In this document: in pieces, positions 34,295-44,928 of the stretch
Position numbering within the stretch: the stretch's first letter is position 1
How the letters are laid out: every line of letters begins with the position of its first letter
Source of the DNA: Salinicoccus roseus
GTDB taxonomy: Bacteria; Bacillota; Bacilli; Staphylococcales; Salinicoccaceae
Assembly: GCF_003814515.1 (NCBI RefSeq)
Contig: NZ_RKQJ01000003.1
Span: 292,423-356,422 of the forward strand
Direction: 5' to 3'
Length of the DNA stretch: 64,000 bases
Notes under the pieces: generated by a model
Database searches by the model: none
What the model was told of the DNA's origin: nothing
Seen by the model: the letters and a program-made list of their open reading frames with translations, nothing else
Program-made: the position numbers and the translations under genes

Positions 34295-34495
34295 ATGACA
34301 CAAGGTACAGTTAAATGGTTCAATGCAGACAAAGGTTTCGGTTTCATCGAAGTTGAAGGCGGAGACGACGTATTCGCTCACTTCTCCAACATCGAAGGCG
34401 AAGGCTACAAGACTCTTGACGAAGGTCAAGCTGTAGAATTCAGCGTTGAAGAAGGTCAGCGTGGACCACAAGCTGTTAACATCGTTAAACTCTAA
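34295..34495 (+). CDS. Cold-shock protein (CspA family)
   Basis: A 66-residue single cold-shock domain with both RNA-binding motifs: [17 protein letters not shown] (RNP1 KGFGFI) and DVFAHFSNI (RNP2 VFAHF). It binds single-stranded RNA/DNA and acts as an RNA chaperone. TTGGAGG precedes the ATG; the ATG five codons upstream overlaps that SD. Its codon use is highly biased (GAA, GGC, CGT), as expected for an abundant protein. Which staphylococcal csp it matches is not decided. Confidence 0.95.
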   Translation: MTQGTVKWFNADKGFGFIEVEGGDDVFAHFSNIEGEGYKTLDEGQAVEFSVEEGQRGPQAVNIVKL

Positions 34496-34538
34496 TAATA
34501 TTTTAGATAATATTTTAGTAAGTTTATGTTAATGGAAA

Positions 34539-34569
34539 ATCCCCTCTCATAATGAGAGGGGATTTTTTG
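34539..34569 (+). terminator. Terminator after csp
   Basis: ATCCCCTCTCAT/ATGAGAGGGGAT 12-bp stem then TTTTTT. Confidence 0.92.
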
Positions 34570-34623
34570 TGGGCAATTCCAGATTCATGTCACATATGAC
34601 CAATTTCCATTCTTTACGTATAG

Positions 34624-34662
34624 AACAGCACCCCGGGGCTCACTTTGCCCCGGGGTGCTGTT
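34624..34662. terminator. Terminator after proA
   Basis: A 16-bp perfect GC-rich stem (AACAGCACCCCGGGGC and complement), 7-nt loop; serves the minus-strand proBA transcript. Confidence 0.88.
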
Positions 34663-34686
34663 TTCTATTATTTTTACATTATGTTC

Positions 34687-35961
34687 CTAGCCCTTCGTCT
34701 GACCCATGCCTTCCACTACATACTTGTAGCTTGTCAGTGCTTCCAGACCCATCGGCCCTCTGGCATGGAGTTTCTGCGTGCTGATGCCGATCTCTCCACC
34801 GAAGCCGAACTCTGCACCATCTGTAAAACGGGTGGATGCATTGACGTACACAGCGGCTGAATCCACATCGTTCAGGAAGTCCTGGGCGTGCCCGTAGCTT
34901 CCCGTGATGATTGCATCGGAGTGCCCGGAAGAATACTTTTCGATGTGCACGATTGCATCTTCATAGTCTTCCACCACTTTCACGGCGATTTCATTGCCGA
35001 GGTACTCCTTCTCAAAGTCCCCTCCTTCTGCCGCTACTGCTTCATCGATAATGCTGCAGACCGTCTCGTCTCCATGGATGATGACACCCTTCTGAACCAG
35101 GGCATCAGCAAGCGCCGGCAGTGCTTCCTCAGCAATGCTCCTGTCGACCAGGAGCGTCTCAAGCGCATTGCAGACCGAAGGCCTCTGCGTCTTGCCATTG
35201 ACCAGGATCGATTCGGCCATTTTGAGATCCGCCTGTTCATGGACATAGAGATGGCAGTTCCCCGTACCCGTCTCGATGACCGGCACAGTCGCATTTTTGA
35301 GCACCGACTGGATCAGGTTCGCCCCGCCGCGCGGAATGAGACAGTCCAGACCTTCGTTGAATTTCATGAATTCGGCAGCCAGTTCCCTCGACGGGTCAGT
35401 GATCAGCTGGATGCTGTCGGCCGGGATGGATGACTTGGAGAGGCCATCCTGAAGCACTTTGACGAGCGCCTTGTTGCTGTTGACTGCTTCCTTGCCGCCC
35501 CTCAGAATGACGCTGTTGCCCGCTTTCAGGCATAGGCCTGTAGCGTCGACGGTCACATTCGGACGGGATTCGTAGATGATGCCGATGACGCCGAGCGGCA
35601 CACTCCTCTTGCTGATTCTGAGGCCGTCCTTGTTCACCCACTGGTCCTGTGTCTTCATAATCGGATCAGGCAGGGCAGCCATCTGCTTGAGGCCATCCTT
35701 CATGCCTTCTATGCGGGACTCATTCAATGCCAGGCGTTCCACCATCGCATCCTGGTATCCCGCCTCCTTGCTGTGCATCATATCCTTCTTGTTCTCTTCA
35801 AGGATGAATGCCTTGTTCGCTTCCAGTGCTTCCGCCATGGCCAGGAGTGCTTCGTTCTTCTCCCCTGTGCTGCTCTTGCGCAGTGCTTTCGCTGATGATT
35901 TCGCAGCCATTCCCATATCTTTGAGAATGTCGTTCATATCGGTTGTAATTTGAACCATCAT
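34687..35961 (-). CDS. proA: Gamma-glutamyl phosphate reductase
   Basis: A 424-residue NADPH-dependent reductase making glutamate-5-semialdehyde, the second step of proline synthesis. Catalytic cysteine in IETGTGNCHLYVHEQADL (about residue 257), SKRSVPLGVIGIIYESRPNVTVD and FTDGAEFGFGGEIGISTQKLHARGPMG are intact. Its ATG overlaps the proB stop (ATGA), a sign of coupling. In a halotolerant cell proline also serves as compatible solute, but this is context, not proof. Confidence 0.95.
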   Translation of the reverse strand: MMVQITTDMNDILKDMGMAAKSSAKALRKSSTGEKNEALLAMAEALEANKAFILEENKKDMMHSKEAGYQDAMVERLALNESRIEGMKDGLKQMAALPDPIMKTQDQWVNKDGLRISKRSVPLGVIGIIYESRPNVTVDATGLCLKAGNSVILRGGKEAVNSNKALVKVLQDGLSKSSIPADSIQLITDPSRELAAEFMKFNEGLDCLIPRGGANLIQSVLKNATVPVIETGTGNCHLYVHEQADLKMAESILVNGKTQRPSVCNALETLLVDRSIAEEALPALADALVQKGVIIHGDETVCSIIDEAVAAEGGDFEKEYLGNEIAVKVVEDYEDAIVHIEKYSSGHSDAIITGSYGHAQDFLNDVDSAAVYVNASTRFTDGAEFGFGGEIGISTQKLHARGPMGLEALTSYKYVVEGMGQTKG

Positions 35962-36794
35962 ATCTCCTCCCCTTGCAATGCTGTCTCAAGTATGTTCTTC
36001 TTAAATAGCGTGCCTATTTCTTCCCCTTCGAGTATGTTGAATATCAAGGCAGGATTCTCCGCGCTTGTGATGATCATGCTCTTATTGTTTTCTATTAAGT
36101 ATTTGGCCGCCTTAAGCTTCGTTTCCATGCCGCCTGTGGAGAACAGTGAACCTGTACCATTGGCCATGCTCAGTATATCCGTATCCACCTGGCCGACAGC
36201 TGGGATCAGTTTGGCGAATTCGTTCGTGTGGGGATTTTCATCATAGAGGCCATCGACATCGCTCATAATGATCAGCAGGTCTGCATCAACGAGCTCAGTG
36301 ACGATCGCAGCCAGTGTATCATTCTCGCCGAATCTTCTGTTGTAGGTCTTCTCATCCACCGATATCGCATCATTTTCGTTGATGACCGGTATGATTTTTC
36401 TTTCAAGGAGTGAGTTGATTGCGGATTTGCAGTTTGTATAGGAAATCGGGAAGTCGATGATATCTCGGGTCATAAGGATTTGTCCGACATATTGATCGTA
36501 ATGCTGGAAGAAGCGGCTGTAGAGGTTCATGAGGGCACCCTGCCCGACTGAGGCCAGTGCTTGTAGATCTGAGGTTTTTTCAGGGTATTCTTTCATGTTC
36601 AATGTGCATGCACCCACACCGACAGCGCCTGAAGTCACGAGTATCACTTCTTTGCCCTGCTGCTGGAGTGCTGAACAAACAAAGGAAAGTCTGTCCAACT
36701 TATGGTAATCAATTTCATCGGTAGTCTTCATAATGGAATTTGTGCCAATTTTAATAACGACGCGTGTACTGTCTTTTAGAAAATCTCTATTCAT
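35958..36794 (-). CDS. proB: Glutamate 5-kinase, short form without PUA domain
   Basis: A 278-residue amino-acid kinase phosphorylating glutamate, first step to proline. VVIKIGTNSIM, VTSGAVGVGA, PVINENDAISVDE, FGENDTLAAIV and FSTGGMETKLKAAK (ATP/phosphate loops) are present. The usual C-terminal PUA domain (enzymes of about 370 residues) is absent, as in some Lactobacillales ProB. AGGAGGGG precedes the ATG. Confidence 0.94.
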   Translation of the reverse strand: MNRDFLKDSTRVVIKIGTNSIMKTTDEIDYHKLDRLSFVCSALQQQGKEVILVTSGAVGVGACTLNMKEYPEKTSDLQALASVGQGALMNLYSRFFQHYDQYVGQILMTRDIIDFPISYTNCKSAINSLLERKIIPVINENDAISVDEKTYNRRFGENDTLAAIVTELVDADLLIIMSDVDGLYDENPHTNEFAKLIPAVGQVDTDILSMANGTGSLFSTGGMETKLKAAKYLIENNKSMIITSAENPALIFNILEGEEIGTLFKKNILETALQGEEI

Positions 36795-36896
36795 CTAACC
36801 CCTCCTATGAGTGTGTGTAAATGATAATATCTATTAATTATACATAATACTGCATATAAATCCACCTTTTTTCCGAAATTCTTGAAATTATTTCAA

Positions 36897-36910
36897 TGAA
36901 AACGTTTCCT
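36897..36910. promoter_or_regulatory. Possible cre-like site upstream of proBA
   Basis: TGAAAACGTTTCCT resembles the cre consensus (about 12/14), around 100 bases before proB. It could be a chance match. Confidence 0.3.
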
Positions 36911-36924
36911 TTGTGCTTTTACAT

Positions 36925-36960
36925 AAAAAAATGACCCGGAACATCGAAGTTCCAGGTCAT
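36925..36960 (-). terminator. Terminator after the MecA-like PBP gene
   Basis: ATGACCTGGAAC/GTTCCGGGTCAT stem with one mismatch, 6-nt loop, followed on the minus strand by six T. Confidence 0.85.
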
Positions 36961-36971
36961 ATATCCTTCTT

Positions 36972-38969
36972 CTATTCGTTCAGTTCGTCGTGGATTTCCG
37001 CGAACTTTTTGGCAGAGTACTCGCTCATGCCGCGATTCTCCACATCTTCCACGTACAGGCTCATGATCATGTCCTTATTGTTCTGATCATATCCGATGAA
37101 CCACCCGGTTTCTTCTCCCCGGGTATCCTGGGAAGTCTTGTTTTCGCTCGTTCCTGTCTTGCCGGCGAACTGTGCATACGGGCGTTCAACATCATCGGGA
37201 TGGTTCAGCCTGACGACATCCCGCATGGCTTCTTCAAGATAATCCAGATTTTCCTGGCTTGTAATGTCTTCGATCTGCACATTCTCTTCCGACTCCGCCA
37301 GGATATGCGGCTCATAGATATCCCCGCCATTCAATACTGCACCATATATCGCAGTGATCTGGATTGGTGAGATCATCAGCTCCCCTTGACCGTAAGCAGT
37401 ATCTGCAAGGAGGATATCGCTTTCTATCGTACCCTCATTGGACACCTGGCTCGTATAGATCGGATAGTCCGTGTCGTATTCCTGACCGATGCCGAGTGCT
37501 TCCATACCGCTTGTGAACTCCTCGGCACCCAGTTCAAGTGCCGTCCGGGCAAAATAGATGTTATCGGAATAGGTGAGGGCCTTCTTCAGGTCGAATGACT
37601 CATCCATCACATGATAGCGGTTCACCTCATAGCCGCCCCATGAGTCATCCTGCTGCCAGCCCTTGCCTGTAATCTCCATCGTCTCGTTCTTGTTGAAGTC
37701 TTCCGAGTTCATCGCGATGATCGAGGTGAGGATCTTCTGCGTCGATCCAGGCGATGTCGCCCGGTTGAACTTGTTCAGCAGCGGGCTGTCCTCATCCGTT
37801 TCAAGCGCCTCATAGTCCTCCTGATTGATGCCGAACATGAAGTCATAAGGACTCGGGCTCGGATAGCTGACGGTCGCGAGCATCTCTCCGTTACCCGGGT
37901 CCATCGCGACACTCGCCCCAGCATCTTCTTCAAGATGGGAGTAGATCGTCGACTGGAGGGAGCCATCGATCGTCAGTTGAATGTCTTCCCCATCCTGTGG
38001 TTCTGCCTTCATCAGTTCCTCCACTGTATTACCGGATTCATCGACGATCGAGACGGTGTGTCCTTCTTCAGGACGCAGACGGTCTTCATACAGCCTTTCG
38101 GCACCCCTTTTTCCGATCATATCACCGGAGGTGTATCCGTCACGCTCCTCCATTTCTTCCGCTGTTATCGGCCCGATGTATCCAAGCAGGTGGAATCCGG
38201 CGTCCTCAAGCGCATACTCCCTTGCCGGTGATTCCTGTATCGTCAGGCCGAGATCCTGGAATTCTTCCCGTGTCTCTTCATCAAAGCGGTGGGCATCCTT
38301 CACGGGGACGAACATGCCGTCCTCGATCCAGGCTTCATTGAATATATTCTGGAGACTCTCCTCCCGCATATCGAGTGCTTCCGCTGCTTCAAGCAGCCCA
38401 GATTCATCCAAGCGGCCGGCTATGTAGCCTACAGTTTCCTTTGTGCCGTTGAAGGCGAGCTTGTCTCCGTTACGGTCCAGGATTTCTCCCCGCTGTCCTT
38501 TGGAGACATCAATCCTCAATTCGTTATCGGCCAGACCTGGAATGATCATATCCGGCGTCCACTCGATGAACCAGTCATTCTCCTCTTCATTGTACGACAG
38601 GTCGATCGTGTATTCCCTGCTCATCTCCCCATATCGGGTATCCAGCACCAGGTCTCCGGTATACCGCTTCTCCTGGTCGTTCTCCTCATTCGATTCCACA
38701 CCTTTGATGTCCTCAAGCGTTGCGGTCTCCACACCGAGGGACTCGTACAAGCTCCTGTTGCGGTCCACAACTTCCTCCTCAGGATACTCCTCCTTCGCGG
38801 AGGCGCTCAGAAGGGGATATATATCTTCATAATCTTCATTCTGATAGGATTCAGTGAACCGGTCGAGCGTCTCCTCCTCCGATTTCTGGAAAAGTCCAGA
38901 AGTCATCAGGAAATAGAGGCCCACACCAAGAATCAGCACTATCGGTATCACCCATAAAAATTTCTTCAT
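36972..38969 (-). CDS. PBP2a (MecA)-type class B penicillin-binding protein
   Basis: A 665-residue, membrane-anchored (TM about residues 5-23) transpeptidase with the three-part MecA layout: NTF2-like MecA_N domain (about 28-140), dimerisation/allosteric region, and transpeptidase. Catalytic motifs are STQK (Ser409), SDN (468-470) and KTGT (604-607); PBP2a has STQK, SDN and KSGT at nearly the same spacing and is 668 residues. GKGWQQDDSWGGYEVNRY and AYGQGELMISPIQI also match PBP2a. It crosslinks peptidoglycan outside the membrane. No mecR1/mecI, IS or ccr genes nearby, and base composition is like its neighbours. Start follows GGAGAGG. Confidence 0.9.
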   Translation of the reverse strand: MKKFLWVIPIVLILGVGLYFLMTSGLFQKSEEETLDRFTESYQNEDYEDIYPLLSASAKEEYPEEEVVDRNRSLYESLGVETATLEDIKGVESNEENDQEKRYTGDLVLDTRYGEMSREYTIDLSYNEEENDWFIEWTPDMIIPGLADNELRIDVSKGQRGEILDRNGDKLAFNGTKETVGYIAGRLDESGLLEAAEALDMREESLQNIFNEAWIEDGMFVPVKDAHRFDEETREEFQDLGLTIQESPAREYALEDAGFHLLGYIGPITAEEMEERDGYTSGDMIGKRGAERLYEDRLRPEEGHTVSIVDESGNTVEELMKAEPQDGEDIQLTIDGSLQSTIYSHLEEDAGASVAMDPGNGEMLATVSYPSPSPYDFMFGINQEDYEALETDEDSPLLNKFNRATSPGSTQKILTSIIAMNSEDFNKNETMEITGKGWQQDDSWGGYEVNRYHVMDESFDLKKALTYSDNIYFARTALELGAEEFTSGMEALGIGQEYDTDYPIYTSQVSNEGTIESDILLADTAYGQGELMISPIQITAIYGAVLNGGDIYEPHILAESEENVQIEDITSQENLDYLEEAMRDVVRLNHPDDVERPYAQFAGKTGTSENKTSQDTRGEETGWFIGYDQNNKDMIMSLYVEDVENRGMSEYSAKKFAEIHDELNE

Positions 38970-39095
38970 CGTCACCTCTCCAAACATTCGTTTCCCCCAT
39001 TATATCAATCATGCATATGTCATGAAACCGCAAACGTGCCTCGTTATCCACTGCATGGTAGGATGAAGATAACATTAAATTTCGAGGAGATGCGT

Positions 39096-39857
39096 ATGTG
39101 TCTGATAATCTTTCAAAAAAATAACCATCCGAATTATAAGCTCATCGTGGCGGCAAACCGTGATGAATTCTACGAGCGTCCGACTGCTTCCGCCGACTTC
39201 TGGCAGGACCACCCTGAAGTCCTCGCCGGCCGGGACTTGAGCAAAGGCGGCACCTGGCTCGGTCTCACGAAGAGCGGGCGGTTCGCTGCCGTGACGAACA
39301 TCAGGAAGCCTGGGATGGATGGCGCCGACAAGAAATCCCGGGGTGCCCTTGTGAGCAATTACCTTACCGGGGACATGCCCGCAGAACAGTACCTTCAATC
39401 CCTGGAAGCAGAAAAGGATGAGTACTCTGGCTTCAACCTTCTCGTAGGCAATCAGAATGACATGTACTACCTGAATAATGACGGCATCGGCACTGAAGGC
39501 GTGCCTGATGATACGCACGGCCTCAGCAACCATCATCTCAATACACCTTGGCCGAAAGTCGTCAAAGGAATAAGCAGGCTTGAAGATTATCTCCAGAGTG
39601 CAGAATCGATAGACGTTGACGTCCTCTTCGACATCCTCGCCGATTCCGAAGAGGCGGAGGACAATCTGCCCGATACCGGCCTGCCCGAATCGCTCGAAAG
39701 GCAACTCTCCTCCCCATTCATCAGCACTCCAGAGTATGGCACCCGGTCCTCAACTGTCGTTCTCGTCGACCATGATGACAATGCAACCTTCATCGAACGC
39801 ACCTTCTCCAAAGGTGTTCAGACGGATGAGCAGCGTTACAGCTTCAGAATCGAATAA
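39096..39857 (+). CDS. NRDE family protein (TANGO2-like)
   Basis: A 253-residue Ntn-hydrolase-like NRDE protein: MCLIIFQ puts the conserved Cys at position 2, and the name-giving AANRDEFYERPT, LAGRDLSKGGTWLGLTKSGRFAAVTNIR and GTRSSTVVLVD follow. Starting at the second ATG (6 bases after GAGGAG) places Cys2 as in the family; the first ATG abuts the SD. Function unknown; eukaryotic TANGO2 is linked to heme or lipid handling. Confidence 0.87.
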   Translation: MCLIIFQKNNHPNYKLIVAANRDEFYERPTASADFWQDHPEVLAGRDLSKGGTWLGLTKSGRFAAVTNIRKPGMDGADKKSRGALVSNYLTGDMPAEQYLQSLEAEKDEYSGFNLLVGNQNDMYYLNNDGIGTEGVPDDTHGLSNHHLNTPWPKVVKGISRLEDYLQSAESIDVDVLFDILADSEEAEDNLPDTGLPESLERQLSSPFISTPEYGTRSSTVVLVDHDDNATFIERTFSKGVQTDEQRYSFRIE

Positions 39858-40082
39858 CAAATGCTTCGTTTCAACCAGTGGTTTTGAAACATTTTGCTTC
39901 AAAGAATTGTCATGTAAAATTGACCTCAGCCCAAATTTGCCTTATCATTGAAATATAATAAGCTGTCTGAAAATAGCATTCATCTGAAGAATGATCTACA
40001 TTTTCAGGTTTCCACATAAGTTTCCTGTATCATCAGGAGTTGCAACAGAATGATATCTTTATATAAGTGAGGAGGTCGTCCC

Positions 40083-40322
40083 ATGGCATATGTTATCCTT
40101 CAACCGTGTATGTCTGAGAAGTCCGGAGATTGTGTTGAGGTTTGCCCGGTAGATTGCATCGAAGAAGGTCCGGATCAGTTCTACATCGATCCAGACATCT
40201 GCATCGACTGCGGCGCATGCGTTGCTGTCTGTCCTGTAGACGCAATTGTCGAAGAGTACGAAATGAACCCGGAAGATGAACCATTCCTGGAAAAAGCAGA
40301 GAAGTTTTTCGGAAATAAATAA
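40083..40322 (+). CDS. fer: Ferredoxin with [4Fe-4S]/[3Fe-4S]-type binding motifs
   Basis: A 79-residue ferredoxin of Bacillus/Staphylococcus type. Cysteines appear as CMSEKSGDCVEVCPVDC and CIDCGACVAVCP, with a C-terminal acidic segment. It is a cytosolic one-electron carrier. GAGGAGG precedes the ATG; terminator follows. The preceding 225 bases hold its promoter and no gene. Confidence 0.95.
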   Translation: MAYVILQPCMSEKSGDCVEVCPVDCIEEGPDQFYIDPDICIDCGACVAVCPVDAIVEEYEMNPEDEPFLEKAEKFFGNK

Positions 40323-40326
40323 AATT

Positions 40327-40368
40327 AAAACCTTTCCTGAGCCCACGTGGACTCAGGAAAGGTTTTTT
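40327..40368 (+). terminator. Terminator after ferredoxin
   Basis: A 15-bp perfect stem (AAAACCTTTCCTGAG and complement) closing a 10-nt loop and ending in six T. Confidence 0.9.
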
Positions 40369-40389
40369 ATTTTGTCCTCCTACTATATT

Positions 40390-40815
40390 CTAGGCGGGAG
40401 ACGCACCTTCGACGCCATTGACCGAATAGCTTACAGTAAGCTCTGCATTCAGGGAATGCGTAACGGAACAGTATTTGTCATTGGCGAGATCTATCGCCCG
40501 CCCCACCTTCTGTTCAGGCAGATCCCCTTCAAATGCATAGTGGATGTGGATGTGCGTGAACTGCTTCGGCGGCGTGTCTGAACGATCTGCCTTCAGCTCC
40601 ATCCGGAATGCATCGGGTTCCAAACGCATCTTTTCCAGAATCCAGATAACATTTATCCCACTGCACCCGGCGACGGAATGGAGGAGCAGTTCCATGGGCC
40701 TTACCCCACCATTCTTTCCGCCGATCTCTTCAGCACCGTCTATTCTGATATCATGACCAGACGAGGCGATACCAGAAAAGCCGACGCTCCCCGTCCAACT
40801 CAATTCTGTTTCCAT
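40390..40815 (-). CDS. OsmC family protein (YhfA-like)
   Basis: A 141-residue OsmC/Ohr-fold protein. Both redox cysteines are visible, VAGCSGINV and NDKYCSVTHSL, as in thiol peroxidases that reduce organic hydroperoxides; the NGGVRPMELLLHSVAGC segment fits the YhfA/OsmC subgroup. Start chosen at the ATG behind AAAGGGTGG, leaving out 28 upstream codons. It lies 31 bases after the symporter gene, probably in one transcript. Confidence 0.87.
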   Translation of the reverse strand: METELSWTGSVGFSGIASSGHDIRIDGAEEIGGKNGGVRPMELLLHSVAGCSGINVIWILEKMRLEPDAFRMELKADRSDTPPKQFTHIHIHYAFEGDLPEQKVGRAIDLANDKYCSVTHSLNAELTVSYSVNGVEGASPA

Positions 40816-40846
40816 ATATTCCACCCTTTCAATTTCCTTAATCCAA

Positions 40847-42475
40847 TCATGATTGCTGCTGAACGGTCTCCTTCGTAGTCCATTGTGCCTTTTCCTCAAG
40901 CGGTCTGAACAGTTGAATGACCGCTATGAAATAGGAAATGATCGCTGCAAAGCCGAACAGGCCGATCAGCCCACTCTGATGAAGCCCTTCGAAGAAGATG
41001 ATATTCACGCCGGTCAATATGACTCCTGCTCCCAAAGCAGCGTAGCCATATCGCGCAGCTTGCCCCGTCTGGATGAACCATTCAGCCTTCCTGTCCAATA
41101 ACGTGACGAAAACGATCGTCAACAGGTTGATGGAGCTCCCCACCCAGACCGGATGTACCTCCAGGTAGAATGCGCCCGGCTGCCAATCTCCGAGGTAGTA
41201 CCATAACAGACCGCTTGAGAACCCTGACAGCAGCGAAGCGACGACTGCCTTATTCGTCACCACCGGCCAGAACAGGGCAGCCAATACCGGAGCGAAGGTT
41301 GCGCTGTTCCTGATCGTCCAGGCCAGCACGTTCCACCATGCAGACTGTTCTGTACGCAGCATGCCGAACCCGATCATCAGGAATGTCAGGAGCAGCAGTG
41401 AGTATTTCGTATACTTTACGAGCTGTGCTTCCGTCGCCATAGGACGGACGGCACGACCAAAGTCGCGTCCCAGGCTTGTTGCGCCTGAGAACTGGCATGG
41501 TGCCCCCCAGCCAAGCGCACATGCCCATACACCGAGGAAGAAGATGCCGACCAGTGGCGCCGGCAGTACTTCCATCAAGTACTGCGGAATCGCAATCAAC
41601 CCTGCCTGTGCATTCGGGATGACCACTGCAGTCGCAATACCGAACAATACACCACAAACGATGAAAGGAATGGCCATGAATCCAGCCAGAACCATTCCCT
41701 TCTGTCCCTCTTCGGGTGTCTGTGAGGAAAGCGCCATCTGGAATGCTGCCTGTGCAAGTATGACGTTTACCAGGAATGTACCGAACCAGGCCACGATCAC
41801 CTGAATCCCGACACCGCCGAAGTCCATCATCATCGGCCTTTCTGTAGCATAGGCCACAAGACCTTCAACGCCAGGATTGATGAAGAAGGCGATGAGACCG
41901 ATGATGAACATCGCTGCAAAGAGCACCATATTGATCGTCTGTGTGAATGCAACCGACCACATGCCGCCCCCCTGCAGATAGACGAAAAGCAGCAGTGCCG
42001 TTATGGCAACGGAAAGCGTCAATGAGATGCCTGTAAATACGTGGATCGCTGAAGCAAATGCAATCGCCGTGGCCACCGACCACATCGGGAAAGCAAAGGC
42101 TGTAATCAGACTGGAGATACCGAGGGCTTTCCGACCGAATTTCTCACCAATCATCCCCGTCACCGTCACCATCATCTTTTTCCTGAATGAACGGATGATC
42201 AGAAAGGCGATGATGAAGATCTGCACCATTTCCGCCACACCGTACCAGATTGCGGAAACGCCTGTCAGATAAGACAATTCCAGAATGGATATGTATGTCG
42301 AACCAGAGAAGAGACCCGTGATGCAGAAAGCCACAATCCATTTATTGAAGTTCCTCCCTGCTACAAAGTAGCTGTCCTTGCTGCTCAATTTACGCTGTGC
42401 CAGCTGTCCGGCACCTATCAGTATCAGTGTATAGCCCACTGCCAGTGCCAATATCCATATGCCGTATTCATTCAT
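40847..42475 (-). CDS. Sodium:solute symporter (SSS family)
   Basis: A 542-residue protein with about 13-14 TM helices. SSKDSYFVAGRNFNKWIVAF and GLFSGSTYISILELSYLTGVSAIWYG are the usual N-terminal SSS signatures, and ALGWGAPCQFSGATSLGRDFGRAV corresponds to the sodium-binding SSxxTxDxY-like region. Substrate unknown; candidates in the family include proline, pantothenate, sugars and carboxylates. Cotranscription with the OsmC gene is likely. Confidence 0.88.
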   Translation of the reverse strand: MNEYGIWILALAVGYTLILIGAGQLAQRKLSSKDSYFVAGRNFNKWIVAFCITGLFSGSTYISILELSYLTGVSAIWYGVAEMVQIFIIAFLIIRSFRKKMMVTVTGMIGEKFGRKALGISSLITAFAFPMWSVATAIAFASAIHVFTGISLTLSVAITALLLFVYLQGGGMWSVAFTQTINMVLFAAMFIIGLIAFFINPGVEGLVAYATERPMMMDFGGVGIQVIVAWFGTFLVNVILAQAAFQMALSSQTPEEGQKGMVLAGFMAIPFIVCGVLFGIATAVVIPNAQAGLIAIPQYLMEVLPAPLVGIFFLGVWACALGWGAPCQFSGATSLGRDFGRAVRPMATEAQLVKYTKYSLLLLTFLMIGFGMLRTEQSAWWNVLAWTIRNSATFAPVLAALFWPVVTNKAVVASLLSGFSSGLLWYYLGDWQPGAFYLEVHPVWVGSSINLLTIVFVTLLDRKAEWFIQTGQAARYGYAALGAGVILTGVNIIFFEGLHQSGLIGLFGFAAIISYFIAVIQLFRPLEEKAQWTTKETVQQQS

Positions 42476-42700
42476 GGCCGTCGCCTCCCCGTCAATTTAT
42501 TTATGATCCTTATGTCTGCAGATCCAATATTCCACATCTTAGCTTTTATCGAAAGATCGTGTGGGATATCTTACTTTTTTGATGGGAATAAGTATAGCAT
42601 AGGAAAATGGATATAAAGTAACACTTAATAACTATCTCCAATTATAGCTTTAGGCTATAACCACGTGTAAAGAACTAAACGGGAATTTTTAAATTGGAAC
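42476..42700. other. Intergenic region between groEL and the symporter
   Basis: About 300 bases (to 42782) without a gene. It contains the symporter promoter region and, near 42645, a small palindrome TTATAGC-N5-GCTATAA. Nothing else recognised. Confidence 0.5.
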
Positions 42701-42738
42701 AAAAAAGACTACTTCCCTTCATTTCAGGAAGTAGTCTT
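42701..42738 (-). terminator. Terminator of groES-groEL
   Basis: AAGACTACTTCC and its complement form a 12-bp stem with a 10-nt loop; followed on the minus strand by a run of T. Confidence 0.88.
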
Positions 42739-42782
42739 CAAATTTTCAATACAGACAGCCTCACGTGTGAGGGAAGCCTCTA

Positions 42783-44414
<1,632 letters not shown>

Positions 44415-44469
44415 TCATTCCTCCTATACGAATCTAAATCTAATGCTTTGCGCTTTAATTTTTGGACGC

Positions 44470-44754
44470 CTATTCGATGACTGCAAGAATGTCAGTATCG
44501 GCAAGGACGAGATAGTCTTTATCATCGTGTTTCAGTTCAGTACCAGCAAACTTGGAATAGACGACGCGATCTCCCTCTTTGACTTCAAGCTCGACGCGGG
44601 TTCCGTTATCCAATACTCTTCCTGGACCTACTGCAACCACTGTACCCTCCTGTGGTTTCTCCTTGGCGGATTCAGTCAGAATGATACCGCTTTTTGTAGT
44701 TTCTTCCTTTTGAGTCAGATCGATGACGACTCTGTTGCCTAATGGTTTCAACAC
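44470..44754 (-). CDS. groES: Co-chaperonin GroES
   Basis: A 94-residue GroES beginning with GTG (read [12 protein letters not shown] after the start), with the mobile loop [17 protein letters not shown] and the closing [12 protein letters not shown] is 6 bases after GGAGGG and gives exactly the Bacillus GroES length; the longer frame from 44781 lacks an SD. Operon head, regulated through CIRCE. Confidence 0.97.
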   Translation of the reverse strand: MLKPLGNRVVIDLTQKEETTKSGIILTESAKEKPQEGTVVAVGPGRVLDNGTRVELEVKEGDRVVYSKFAGTELKHDDKDYLVLADTDILAVIE

Positions 44755-44793
44755 GTGAAAGCCCTCCTTTATATAGTACAAACATCATTAGAT

Positions 44794-44820
44794 TTAGCAC
44801 TCAGGCGTTCGAAGTGCTAA
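44794..44820. promoter_or_regulatory. CIRCE operator (HrcA) of groESL
   Basis: TTAGCACTC, 9 bases, AAGTGCTAA: the CIRCE consensus TTAGCACTC-N9-GAGTGCTAA with one mismatch. A TTGACC -35 (minus strand, 44848-44843) lies just upstream of it, placing the operator at the transcription start. Confidence 0.92.
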
Positions 44821-44928
44821 CAATTAAATAATAATCAAAGTTGGTCAATATTGCAAGTATTTTCTCTTTGCTTTATCACCATAAATTTTTAGGGTAGAAT
44901 AGCTGTATTGGAAAATGGAGGGTTTATC

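Noticed and set aside
36972..38969. SCCmec-type island around the MecA-like gene
   Set aside because: No ccr recombinase, direct repeats, mecR1/mecI or IS sequences in the surrounding 10 kb; housekeeping neighbours on both sides.
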